DNA of 64,000 nt from Galaxea fascicularis (taxonomy: Eukaryota > Cnidaria > Anthozoa > Scleractinia > Euphylliidae), in NCBI GenBank assembly GCA_948470475.1, contig OX419345.1, forward strand, positions 16,397,363 through 16,461,362. Direction: 5' to 3'. How positions within the stretch are numbered: the stretch's first letter is position 1; the number at the start of each line of letters is the position of its first letter. The position numbers and the translations under genes were made by a program. This document shows, in pieces, positions 42,501 through 52,934 of the stretch. A model generated the notes under the pieces. The model was not told where the DNA came from and did not search any database. It saw only the letters and a program-made list of their open reading frames with translations.

Positions 42501-43059
42501 TTCGCCTAACCTTGCATTGCAATACAAGGAAAAGACTGCCTATGAGAACACTCGCGAGGCAACTTCTTTAACTTCACTTGCCTCTGCCAGCACCGAGACC
42601 ATCCACTCTGAAGCATCGGACCGTTCGGACTTTAATACTGAGGGCTCGGATGACAGGAGCACCATATTGAAGTGCATCACAGACAACTCCTTCCTGGAGT
42701 TCCTTATCACCGAGGGCCTCGAGCTGGATTCGTGCAGTAAGAAGGGTGTCGTTGACGTGGTGATGTGCCAATACAGCAACAAACTTAGCGTGGTAGAGAA
42801 CGCAATCCCTACACTTGCAACGCAGATTAAGCAAACGGAAACAACTATTGGTCAACAGAAAGAGAAAGTCAAACAGCTTCAGGAGGAACTGGAATTTGTG
42901 AAAGGAGAGATTGTCAAGAACGATAATTTACTGCTGAGGTTCAACAACGAACAACAAGGATTGAGCAAGCAGCGTAAAGCATTAAAGCGAAAGGTGGCCC
43001 GTTGCGAAGGGACCATGAAGAAACTGCTTGTAAACGCTAAAAAGAGTCGATGTGATTAA
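39556..43059 (+). CDS. Gene D: ankyrin / coiled-coil protein with long acidic linker
   Basis: Exons 39556-40414 and 41348-43059, phase 1 (donor CAAA|GTAGGA, acceptor TTTGAAG); 856 residues. MVSQKYHTPFCEKNCKIEHH has H7, C11, C15, H19, H20. Ankyrin repeats include CPLIYLASAFGKAGLVRALL, ETALHAAVQYI, GNTVFHAAADNI and GDSIFHILARDY. Exon 2 begins with a long acidic Ser/Glu/Thr linker containing LIVISDND, a textbook-like SUMO-interacting motif. It then has NSFLEFLITEGLELDSCSKK, VVDVVMCQYSNKLSVVE and a coiled coil closing with ALKRKVARC and a basic tail. The alternative, read-through of exon 1 to the stop at 40455, would lose the coiled coil. An AATAAA at 43291 may be the poly(A) signal. Convergent with gene E. 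Function unknown. Confidence 0.83.
40745..40828. repeat. Perfect-stem hairpin
   Basis: AACCTCGTTCCC...ATAAAAAT then a ~10-bp loop then the reverse complement. Arms of about 36 bp with one base bulged. Probably a compact foldback MITE. Confidence 0.75.
41034..41240. mobile_element. MITE related to 7712 and 59729
   Basis: Starts ATTGGCCGTTTTTATACTAT and repeats the GTCCAGACG / CGTCTG blocks of the 7712-7995 foldback element. The right end is not well defined; there are CTAGACGAACTATCTAG blocks near 41214-41230. Confidence 0.5.
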
Positions 43060-43404
43060 TCGCGTTTCTTTGTTCCTTTTATTCTTGTTACAATGGGTAA
43101 TTCCAAGAAGATTACTATCAGTGATTTTGGAAAAGTTTCTTAACGGACATTTCAACAAAAACCTTTTAACTTCCCTCAGATCCTTTTGAAAACTGTACAA
43201 TATTGTGCTTTTTGTAATTTAAGACCTATTGATGTTTGCAGCATTCCTTTACGGGGAGTCGATTTTTCCACGTCTCAAAATATTGACAACAATAAACCAA
43301 AGAAACCGATTGTGCATATTCTGCATTCGAAATAGCTCGTATGCAGTCTCGCTTTCTACATCACCTTCAAACACAGTGTGCAACCACCCCCTTCTTTTAG
43401 GGGC

Positions 43405-43565
43405 CCCATATCCCTTACTTTCATTTTCGATTTCCCGGAATCTCTTTTTAAAATATCCCGTATCCCATTAATTTTCCCCCAAATTTCCCGTATCCCGTTA
43501 ATTTTTCCCCCAAATATCCTATATCCCTATATTTTTTAATTTTATATCCCGTATCCCGATAACCC
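43405..43565 (+). repeat. Degenerate TATCCCGTATCCC tandem repeat
   Basis: Several imperfect units of about 30-40 bp, each with TATCCCGTATCCC and TTAATTTTTCCCCCAA-like parts, between GGGGCCCC (43399) and GGGGCC (43572). Confidence 0.6.
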
Positions 43566-45513
43566 TTAATGGGGCCTTATTTTAGAGTTGCAGGTTCAAT
43601 GTTCGTGCTCGTATTCCTTCAAAGCCGCTTCCACGTCTGAAGTCCGTCGTTACTCAACTCCCAAGGCTAAGACCATCCTCAATTTCCCGTTTCCTCATCT
43701 TCGCTCAGTTGGTGTCTTATTGTTACAAAATAGTTAGATACAGTGACTTGTGCGTTGTCGCCTAGGATCGGCGGTGTTTTCCTCTGGTTCTACCTCAGTT
43801 ACCCCATGTTATTTCCTAGCAGCTGTCAAATATCTACCAGGGAAAGAAAGTTCGTTTTCTGAGGATGCTTGAATACAGTGTTAAAGTTGAAAAAAATTGA
43901 GGAGAACAGTTTCTTCTCTTGAATTATCTCAATTGATGTTGACTTTCTGAAAATCACAACTGACCTTATAATATGGCTCTTGGGGGTAAAACTTGCCTTC
44001 TGAAAATCACTTATAAGTTGAAAGAAAACTCTTTAAGTTCTTTGGAGCTTTTGGAACTCACCGAAGTCCAGTCAGTGATGACTACATACAACAAGATACA
44101 AAAGCAAAGAATGCCACATTAATTACAAGATTTGACTCCATGTTTAATAAATATACATGTCACCTACAGAAACAATGTACATGCATCGTTCAATCTAGTG
44201 AAATAATTAATTGTAGGTTCCTCCAGTGTCAAAATAGTAAAATATACAAAATTAATGTTTGATGAACTAATTACCATGACAAAACAACTCACAGGAATAG
44301 CTGTATACAAAACCATGTTGTAAATCAACCTCAAATAATGATAGCAACGTGAGTATAACACAGGTATCTTAACACTACAAATAAACAGTAGTCTCCATTT
44401 GGTGTGCGAAAATATGCTCAGATATTTGTGCAGGGCTGTCTCTAATTTTTGAAGTAGGTGGGAAATTTGAGTTGTGATACAACCAGTTGCAAAAATGTTG
44501 AGACACTCTCAATGAAGATACGCTTTTCTTTCTTATAATCCTTGCCAATAAAGTATCTGTGAGATATAAGGCACATCTCCCCCCTCTCCCCCATTCAAAG
44601 TTGTTGCTCTGACTTTCAAGTGTAGTGTTGCAGTGATACCAATTTTGAAAAGGGGGGGAGGGGGAATGGAACGCGAAAGATCAGGGACTCATTATTACAT
44701 CCCAAATGACGTGTTAGTGTCTCAAGTATTTTTGCAACTTGTTGTAGTGAAGTCAACATGCTGGCTTTTTATCAAAGTAGCCGGGGATGTACCTCAAAAT
44801 ATGAGGGGAAAATCCCCAGCCGCTGGTCCTGAATAACAGCCCTGTTTGTGCGCGGACATTAACTGTTCCGAGAGCCTTCAAGGAACTGGTAATGTCTGCA
44901 GACAAATATCCAAGCATATTTTTAAAGCCAAATGGAGACTATTGTGTTTATTATCCTTCAAATATTTTTCACAACGCTCATTGGGGAGTATCACCAGATA
45001 TTCCCCAGTTTTAGCTGGGGAATATTCAGTCATGTGATGCATTTAGACCAATTGCCTGCGAGTGAAAATCTTCATGGATTATGATCCCCAATATCAACAT
45101 CTGTACTCTCCTTACACTTCTTATTTATTTTCTATGTTACACATTGGGAGAATTTGAATAATGTTAATTCAATATTATTGATCACTGGTGATCACGTCCT
45201 GTATTCTCATGCCCTGTATGTTTGACATATTAGTGATATGGTAACAAGAAGTTAGATGGTGGTCAGTATTGGGACATAAGAGGTGTATCCAACAATCAAA
45301 ATAATTTATTAACATCTATTTTCTCTTTTTTCAGTAAGACTTTATTGGGCAATCATTTCATTTATTCCTCTGATGGTATGTGTACATGTATCAAGTAATA
45401 AAAGGAGAAATGAGATGCTGATCATTCTTGAAGTTTGAAGGATTAATATTATAAACATAATTTCAGGATTAATAAATAATGAACATAATAAATGGCCTAA
45501 TAAATAATGGACA

Positions 45514-45909
45514 TAGAGTTCTAAAGTGTGACGTCACAAAAAATTAAATTTGTGAAATTATTGGATGTGGTGCCATTTTCAAATAGAGCATCCTTAAAAA
45601 GGGTCCTTTCCAAACATTAGCTCTTAACTGTAATTCCCAGCCAAAATATAAAGGATTAAAATTTGATACTGCCCCATACAAATTTCTCTTAATTTTGAGT
45701 CAGTTCTAAACTAAAGGAACTGAAACAAATTTTGAAGGGTTTGTATGGGATGCCATCAAACTTTGATCCCTTAAATCTCTACTGGGAATTGCCATTCAGT
45801 GCTAAGTTCTGGGATGACAGTGTCTTTTAGGATGCTCTATACAAATATGGCACCAAATCCCATAATTTTCAAAGAATTATTTTTATGTCGTCATCACTTT
45901 AGAACTCTA
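45514..45909. mobile_element. MITE, TAGAGTTCTAAAG ends
   Basis: Inverted ends TAGAGTTCTAAAGTGTGACG / CGTCATCACTTTAGAACTCT, with further inner mirrored parts (GGTGCCATTTT / ATGGCACC). Ends on TA, consistent with a TA target. 396 bp, no ORF. Confidence 0.7.
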
Positions 45910-46102
45910 TAGGTAGTTAAACAATGTGGATCCCAAATTATGTTTTAACTGTTTATAGTCAACATGATAAATACTAGAAGTGGACAACTGATTTGATTTT
46001 GTTGATCATGAACATGATTACAAACAGAATTTGACGATGTAAAATCTTGTTTTTTTCTCACATTCATAATAATGAAACTTTCTTCTATAATGATAGTAAT
46101 AG

Positions 46103-46103
<1 letters not shown>

Positions 46104-46149
<46 letters not shown>

Positions 46150-46151
46150 TT
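46104..46151. repeat. (AAT)n-(ATT)n microsatellite
   Basis: Alternating AAT units running into ATT units, so the tract is self-complementary. Confidence 0.9.
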
Positions 46152-47222
46152 GTCAGCATAATGACAACCTGTGGGGTAGGGTATGCATGTAGTGGAGGCT
46201 CTACCTAATAGGAGTTCCATTCTCTTTCTTGAAGTACAAGAAACGGTTTCAAAAAAATTAAAAAGAGTACCAAAAAATGTCACAAAATAGGTTTGAAATT
46301 CTGGCTATGTACAGTACAAACATTGGGCTTATGGCCTGGGATGTTTACACCTTACCAACTCCCCCCTGATGTCCAAGGGCTCAGTGTATGACCGAGCTAT
46401 GGTGCTTTTTGGCTTGTTTTTTTATGTGCCCTTTAATTCGACATTGCCCTGTATTTCATTTTGCCACTTTTTTGACAAATAACATTATGCAAAACCTGGC
46501 GGTGTCTTTTGCAAAACTTTTGATTCCACTTTTTTTGTTAGTCTCTTATCAAACACTTCATGGCCAGAAAAAAAACTTAGTTTTTGCATATGTTAATTGC
46601 CAAAAAAGGAAGCACCAGAGCTCTGTTATGCACTAGGGCCTTCAATTATTACTAACATTGTCAAGATACTCGGACAGGATGCATGGCCTCTCCATTTTGA
46701 CTTTTAGCAACTCCTCAGTTTTAGCACTCAATCTAATAAATTATAATGGTAATAATATTAATTTTGGCCCTAAGTTTTCCTTCAACTGAACAACATTGCA
46801 ACATAACCAATGACAAATTCAAAATGTTTTCTTGATTTCTAGAGAAGACATATTCTGTTTTCTTTATGATAATCATTTTCTGTAAATAATACAAAGCTGG
46901 CTATAGATAGATAAGGGGCTCTCTTGTGCACTATCAAGTTGTAAGTGAATGGTTGAAATCTTCCTCAAATGAAGCATGCACCTTACAATCATACAAAGAT
47001 TAGAGGAAAAAACTATGAAAATACAATACAGATACACTGTAGCAACTACATGTATCACTCAATATATAAATTTTACACTTGGTGACCTATCTGAAAACAA
47101 CTGTGTGTTATTTAAATATCCACTAACCAAGATGTTATATCAAGGAATAATGCAAATGCAGCATAGCAGTATTCTGTATTACCAGTAACTCAACTGAAGG
47201 TCTCAATGTAAATTGCCAGGGT

Positions 47223-50200
47223 TTACCTCTCTGCTAACTTGCTTGATTTAGAAGGGGTACCACAAAGTTCTCTCTCCACTTCCTCACATGAGGAAATTTT
47301 GCGCTTTACAGCAATGGACTCCTCTCTCAACTTCTCACATTGCTGAACCACCATTCTGTGCTTCTCTGTAGCTTCAACAATATTCCTCTGAAGATTATCA
47401 ATTTCGGCAAACAATCTGAGTTTTTCCTCTTCTTTCTGTTGCAGCTTCACCTTAGAGTTGTGAATTTCCACTTCCAACCGTCTCTTTTCTGTCTCAGTTT
47501 GACAAATTTCACTATTACAATTTGCCATTTTCTTCCCAAACTCACCCTTGATTAGTTCCACAATTTGAAATTTTATTGATGGGTTAAACTCACTGCCTTG
47601 TGTTAACAGAAATTCAAAAAAAGCACTGTCCCCTGCGGGTGATGCATTTGAGTTTTCTGCCACCCTGTGACTGACAGATGGAGATATGGCAACATGTGTT
47701 TCTGCCTTGCTTATCACTGCAGACTCTATATGTGACAGCCCATTAGACACAACAGAGGTGGCTACAGATTCCTCTGACACATGATCCTGTGCCCTGGAAT
47801 CAGATGTTGATGGTGACACTCCAACGTGATTTTCAACTTCCAAACTGTTTTGAGAAAGTGGAGACACACAGCATGGTGAATAGGCTAAGTCTTCCTCCTG
47901 CTTCATGATTTCATGTGGAGAGGAGTTGGCACAGTCTGTTTCTGAGACAAGCAGATTAGGCAAAAAGACAGGGTAGGGCTCATCATGTGACAATCCTTGT
48001 GCTGCAAAGCTGTCTCTATGTGAATGGCCAACAATGCCATTTGATGAAAGTGAGAGAGGATTTTCACTTCTGCAATCTGATGGTGTTTCTTGAGACTCAC
48101 CATCACATACAACTGCATCGGTTGACATTTCATTGTACTGGTTCAATGATGTTGAGGTCCCAGTGTAAGGGTGTTGAGATGCCACGCCTTCAGCTGAGGT
48201 ACGCAAGGACAGAACAACAGATTCAAGAGATTTAGGTGATGAGCCTGGTTGTGCCCCTTTCAGAAGACGTCCCTGGACTTCCCCTGCCTGGCTCCACACA
48301 GCTTTTACCGTCACTTCAGGATAAGGTGTGGTTGTTACGACAGCAGAGAAAGCGGCTTCAGAATCCTGTGGTAGCGCACAATCCAGCAGTGAAGAACTCG
48401 TACAAAGATCTGAAATTGGATAAGAGTGTGCTGTAAGTTCCCAAATAAAAGAGCATTCTGTGATGTTAGAATTTTGTTGCCAAGTGAAAACTTTTAAAGT
48501 TAGCAACAACTATTCAGTTTGTGCATTTCATGTGTGCTGTTCTACATGTAACTCCATAGTACCATTTAAGATCTTTTAAATGTCAGTGTAGCTGTGTAAT
48601 AAACTAAAGAGTGAGGTGTGCAGAGCTAATTTGAGTGTAACAGCCCTCTTCAAAACAACCAATCACACAAAATTATTTAAAGCAAGTTATTTCTCTTTCG
48701 TAGATTTTTGCTCAGTCTTTTGTGGTATCTTGATAACATGAGTTTCTTTATTTTGTTGTTCTTGAGATCGCAATTTTGGTTGTGTAATTTCATGACTGGA
48801 ATTTACGTTTTTTTTTTTTTCCACTAAGCATTATGCTTTTGTCAGTAGATGAAAAAATGTTAAGGAAGTGAGTGAGATCAGCCTCAAACCTTTAACTTGA
48901 AAGGACATATCCATTTTCTGAGTTAAAAAGAAGGTAAATGAACTACTGTGCAAAAAACCATGAACACTTTGATTTTATTTTGACATTTCCCACTGTGCAA
49001 CAACCAGTGAGAAGTGAGCTAATTACCACTACTGGTTGCGTTTTAGTTTTCTCGTGCTTGATTTTTACTTGAAACACAGTAACAGCCCATAAATATTTCT
49101 AATGTTCATGGCTTTAAGATTTTCACGACAACATGACTGGAGCTCAAACCACTAATATTCACATCCAAAATCCCACATGACAACTTCACAATGGAGTCGA
49201 TTCTAAGTTCTGTGGGAGGGAATGGAGAGGTTTGAATGATGAGGTCGTTAATTAGTAAGCGTATAAAAGGGTCCTTTTTGCAACACTAGATCACCCCTGA
49301 TGAAGACACTAGACAGGAGTGTCGAAACGTTGGGTCGTGAATTGTAACTTTTTAAGTTACATTCATCAATTTTCAAACCAGAGTAGCATCAAACCATGTC
49401 TGATTGTCCACCTGGTTGCAGTGTGAACTTGAACATACCTGATCCCAGGGTAATTGGCTCGTCTGGCTGTTTTGAACAAGACCTGTCATAAAAGCTCTAT
49501 TCTATAAGCGATTAAAGTTTATTTCGTTTCAATCATAACGAAGCAGGGACAAGGGGACACTTAATAGAGCTCTAATGGTATCCAAAACGAGAACTACGCA
49601 GTGTGTAATACCTTTTACATTCTCTTCTCGTTTGTCATCTGGGTGATCACTGGGATAAAATAAGCTCCTTGCAATATCTACATTGATGCTTGAGAGTATC
49701 TCGAAGGCCGTTTGTGACTCATTATTTTTCACCATCGGCAATTCGCTATCGGAGAAGTTTTTCAAGACGTTCTGAATAGACTCCCAAGCAGGATAACAAG
49801 AGCTTCTGGCAAGGATGTGGACAATGGTGTTTCCGTCATTGTCCTGTGCCGCAATGGTATTTGTCAGCTGGGATAGAGAAATCAAGGATTTGTGTTTAAG
49901 TTCAAGTAGGTGGCCCAGCATAACCTCCAAACATCGCTGAAAATATCTCGTTCTTTTTAAAGGATCACAGCGCCCGTCGATACGAGCGTGTCGACTCGTG
50001 CAGTACACCACGCTTTCGGCCGTAATGTGTAACGGCGTTCGACCACATCTCTTCTCTTTAACGGAGAAAACCGTCGGGTCTCGGGAACAAAGTGTACTCA
50101 CTACATTTTCAAAGACTTCTAGTCTCTTGTCGATTGCCATAAAACCGCCACATTGTTTCATATTTCCCACTCGATAGAAATGATTGACGAGCGCGTGTAA

Positions 50201-50530
50201 ACCATTTTCACCATCTTTTGTCGTGACCGAAGGGTCAAAATTCAACTTCAGAAGAGTTTCTAGCACTCGATGCTTTCCAAATGCACAGGTTAAATACAGT
50301 AGAGGCTGCTTCAGATTTGGTAGATCGTCGGGGACAATGCTGTTACGATCCCAACCATTTGTTTCGTAGGACTGAATGCACTGTCTTAGGAGAACGTGTG
50401 CACTGGAAGAGAAACGTGATAGAGTCTCCTTTCTGTTTCTCTCGATGCACAAGGCTTTGATCAAATCATGATGAACTATCTTACAATCTCTTCGACAAAA
50501 CGGTGTGTGACACTTTGATTCGTCGTTCAT
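47223..50530 (-). CDS. Gene E: ankyrin / coiled-coil protein (reverse strand)
   Basis: Exons 50530-49612 and 48409-47223 on the minus strand, phase 1 (donor AAAAG|GTATTA, acceptor TTTCAG); 701 residues. The frame is open further upstream, but the first ATG next to the motif is at 50530 (MNDESKCHTPFCRRDC: H8, C12, C16, H20, H21). Ankyrin repeats: QPLLYLTCAFGKHRVLETLL, ENGLHALVNHFY, RTPLHITAESVV, GNTIVHILARSS, QTAFEILSSI. Exon 2 has a Ser-rich linker with KQEED, then SAFFEFLLTQGSEFNPSIKF and a coiled coil ending SIAVKRKISSC and a Lys-rich tail. It is the only inverted member of the array and the most diverged in its coiled coil. Function unknown. Confidence 0.83.
48410..49611. other. Gene E intron
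   Basis: 1.2 kb, containing a hammerhead ribozyme motif at about 49291-49335 on the + strand (antisense to the gene) with Penelope-like flanking sequence. Otherwise featureless. Confidence 0.6.
49291..49335 (+). ncRNA. Hammerhead ribozyme motif 2
   Basis: CTGATGA (49297-49303). Stem II GACAC (49305-49309) pairs perfectly with GTGTC (49319-49323). GAAAC (49324-49328) is followed by GTT. Stem III is the ACGT palindrome. Stem I ACCC (49293-49296) pairs with GGGT (49332-49335). One extra A precedes stem II, as in motif 1. It lies in the gene E intron, opposite strand, probably a solo Penelope-like terminal piece. Confidence 0.6.
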
Positions 50531-51406
50531 CACACGATTGAGAGGACAAATCTCTTGTAAACTGTCGTCGTCAATCGCCGTAGCACAACGTACATGGTAT
50601 AAACATACGAATGACACAAAGGTTCCCCAAGGACATTCTTCCTGAGGCCACCCCACAAAACAATGGCGGAAAAGATCACATTTGAACCGCTGGTCAACCA
50701 GAGCGAACACTCTTTGAGACTCTTTAAGAGTCCGTGACTAATGAAGAGTCACGCAAACTAATCATGTGCCGGCGGGTGCTGGCATTACTTGTATTGGGTG
50801 TTTGTTAGGGAAGCCTGGGGTGCGATCGGTCGAGTTGGTTAAGGGAAAGTAGCAACTGAATTACATGAAAGTGAATACTTATGGTTATTGAGGGTGCCAG
50901 GAGCCCATGCGGGTTGCATACGGGATTTGGTTATTTTCTGTGGCCAGGAGCGGAGAGTGAGTGCGGGTGCGGGAAATCAAAGGGAAATCAAAATTAAACT
51001 GGTTTGAAAATTTTTAAACCAAAGAAAAATTTGAACCACAACATAAATATACTTACAATTCCGTAAGGTGTAATCCCGTATAAGACAAGCTGTTTTCCTA
51101 TTTGTAGAAGTCACGAACACACTGTTTTCAATAACCAGATTCTTTCTCTCTCTCTCTCTCTTTGGTCGTTTTTGATTTTTCTCATCACGTAAGTACACGA
51201 GCAGGTTATAATCTGATAGGCTAAAAATGATGAAAACGAGGGGATCCTCGCTTTACCGGTTTGGTTGCTAAGAAAAGTAAAAGTAAACTAAAAATTAAAC
51301 ACAGCTGTCAACGGAGTGCAAAACACTGTGTTTGGATTCAAGTATGACAAATAACAAATGAAGTGTACCCTGTCAAACGTATCTATTATCGTCTTTGTGT
51401 AATATA

Positions 51407-51617
51407 GAGGGTCCCCTATACTTTTTTCGTGAAACGTGATTGGGACTATTTATTTTTCGTGAAACGTGATTTAGGTTTATTTGTTCATTCGTGATTCGTG
51501 ATTGCCGATATTTGCTTTATCGTGAACGTGAACGAATTTTGGGAACTATCCGTGACGCGTGAACAGTCTCAATATTTTTACGTGAATGCATTTTCCAAAG
51601 TGGTATAGGGGACCCTC
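51407..51617. mobile_element. MITE, GAGGGTCCCCTATAC ends
   Basis: Perfect inverted ends GAGGGTCCCCTATAC / GTATAGGGGACCCTC. The 180-bp interior is made of TCGTGAAACGTGAT-like units. No ORF. Confidence 0.75.
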
Positions 51618-51659
51618 AATATAATGTTCGTCATTTTTTGTCGGTTTCGTTACAAAAAA

Positions 51660-52385
51660 GACGTATCAAATCACAGAGGTCACACGAGCTTTTTTAAAAC
51701 CTGTACTTAAATTAGAAAATCTTACTCACATTTATAGGTCAATAATAGAGCCCTATTTTACATACTGTTGTACTGTTTGGGATACAATAGTTGACACACA
51801 AATGGCCAATTTGCAAAAACTACAAAACACACCAGCGCGTATTATAACTGGAGCCTCCTACTTAAAAAGATCGCGCGATCTTCTTACAGAACTCGGGTGG
51901 CTAAACCTTGAAGCGATGAGAGAGCGCCAACAGGCTATTTTGATGTTTAAAATATTCAATGGTCTAGCACCTCGGTACTTGTCTGAAATGTTTTCTTATA
52001 GTACCTCGTTCCACGACTATGCACTCCGATCGTCCAAGAAAAATCTCGAGCTTTCAAAAAATCGCACAAATTATTACATAAATAGTTTTGCATTTACTGG
52101 AGCCAAGCTGTGGAACGAGTTACCTATTAGTTTAAAGCATGAAACGTCCCTGAAGAACTTTGTGCGTTAACTATCGGCACCAGTAAAAGTTCATACAATA
52201 AGTTATTCTTTAAAAATTGCAATGTAATAACCATTTTTAATAAAAATAGTATATAGGTAAGATTTACTTGTACGGATTTTATGTAAAACAAATTTTAATA
52301 TCTTGTACATTTTAACTTGATAGAATACCGTGTTAACTGTTTAGATAAAAGTATCTAAAGTATCTATGTATCTATCTATCTATCT
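51660..52385 (+). mobile_element. 5'-truncated LINE with RT C-terminal fragment
   Basis: Frame from about 51730 (THIYRSIIEPYFTYC) to the stop at 52168-52170 encodes the C-terminal part of a non-LTR reverse transcriptase (LQKLQNTPARIITGASYLKR; FTGAKLWNELPISLK). The 3' end is a (TATC)n tract at 52362-52385. A different lineage from the LINE at 19-23 kb. Dead because of truncation. Confidence 0.75.
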
Positions 52386-52934
52386 GGGAGGACCACATGT
52401 TAAGAAGAAACTGTGGATTGGCGAAATAATGTTGTGGATTGTCTGATGTCGAGTGGTTTTATACATTGGTAAGCGAAGGATCAAGTGAACCAGTGAAATT
52501 GATCAAGTATGACAAAGACTTTAAAGATATCCGGTGTGGAAAAAACAACCTGTTTTAACGCAAAATAAGCATCACAACTACAACTCGGAAATAGCTCACG
52601 CACGCCATGCGTGTCATTTTCTTCTTTGCGTGTTTTCTCGTTCCAGTCTTTGCGCGGACATGATGACGCTTTCTTCGGTTGGTCTTTTGCTGGCTGTTTA
52701 TAATTTTGACCTGTCGAACGAATCCCATCAAAATTGCTTCGCGATGCCTTCACATAGCCTGTAAGTAGTTGATAAGCCTGCATCTCGAACACTGACCGAA
52801 AAGCCGCATACAAGAACAGTGGCTTGTGATTGAGTTACGCAAATGTTTGGAGGACTGTTCTGACTGTTCATTTGGAAGGCCGCTTCTTGACCGCCACACT
52901 TGTACTATAAGGACTTCTAGTTTTCAGAGGAAAT

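Larger units (their letters stand above)
43060..47222. other. Spacer between convergent genes D and E
   Basis: 4.2 kb. A degenerate tandem run of TATCCCGTATCCC-like units (about 43405-43560), a MITE at 45514-45909 and an (AAT)n/(ATT)n palindromic microsatellite at 46104-46151. The stretches 43600-45500 and 46200-47200 show no recognisable gene. Confidence 0.55.
50531..52934. other. Spacer between genes E and F
   Basis: 2.4 kb. Upstream region of gene E, a CT microsatellite at 51142-51160, a MITE (51407-51617), a LINE 3' fragment (about 51660-52385), then the upstream region of gene F. E and F diverge, so this stretch holds both promoters. Confidence 0.6.

Noticed and set aside
50531..50710. 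60-residue N-terminal extension of gene E
   Set aside because: The upstream frame starts at GTG, not ATG, and the other paralogues start within a dozen residues of the Cys/His motif.
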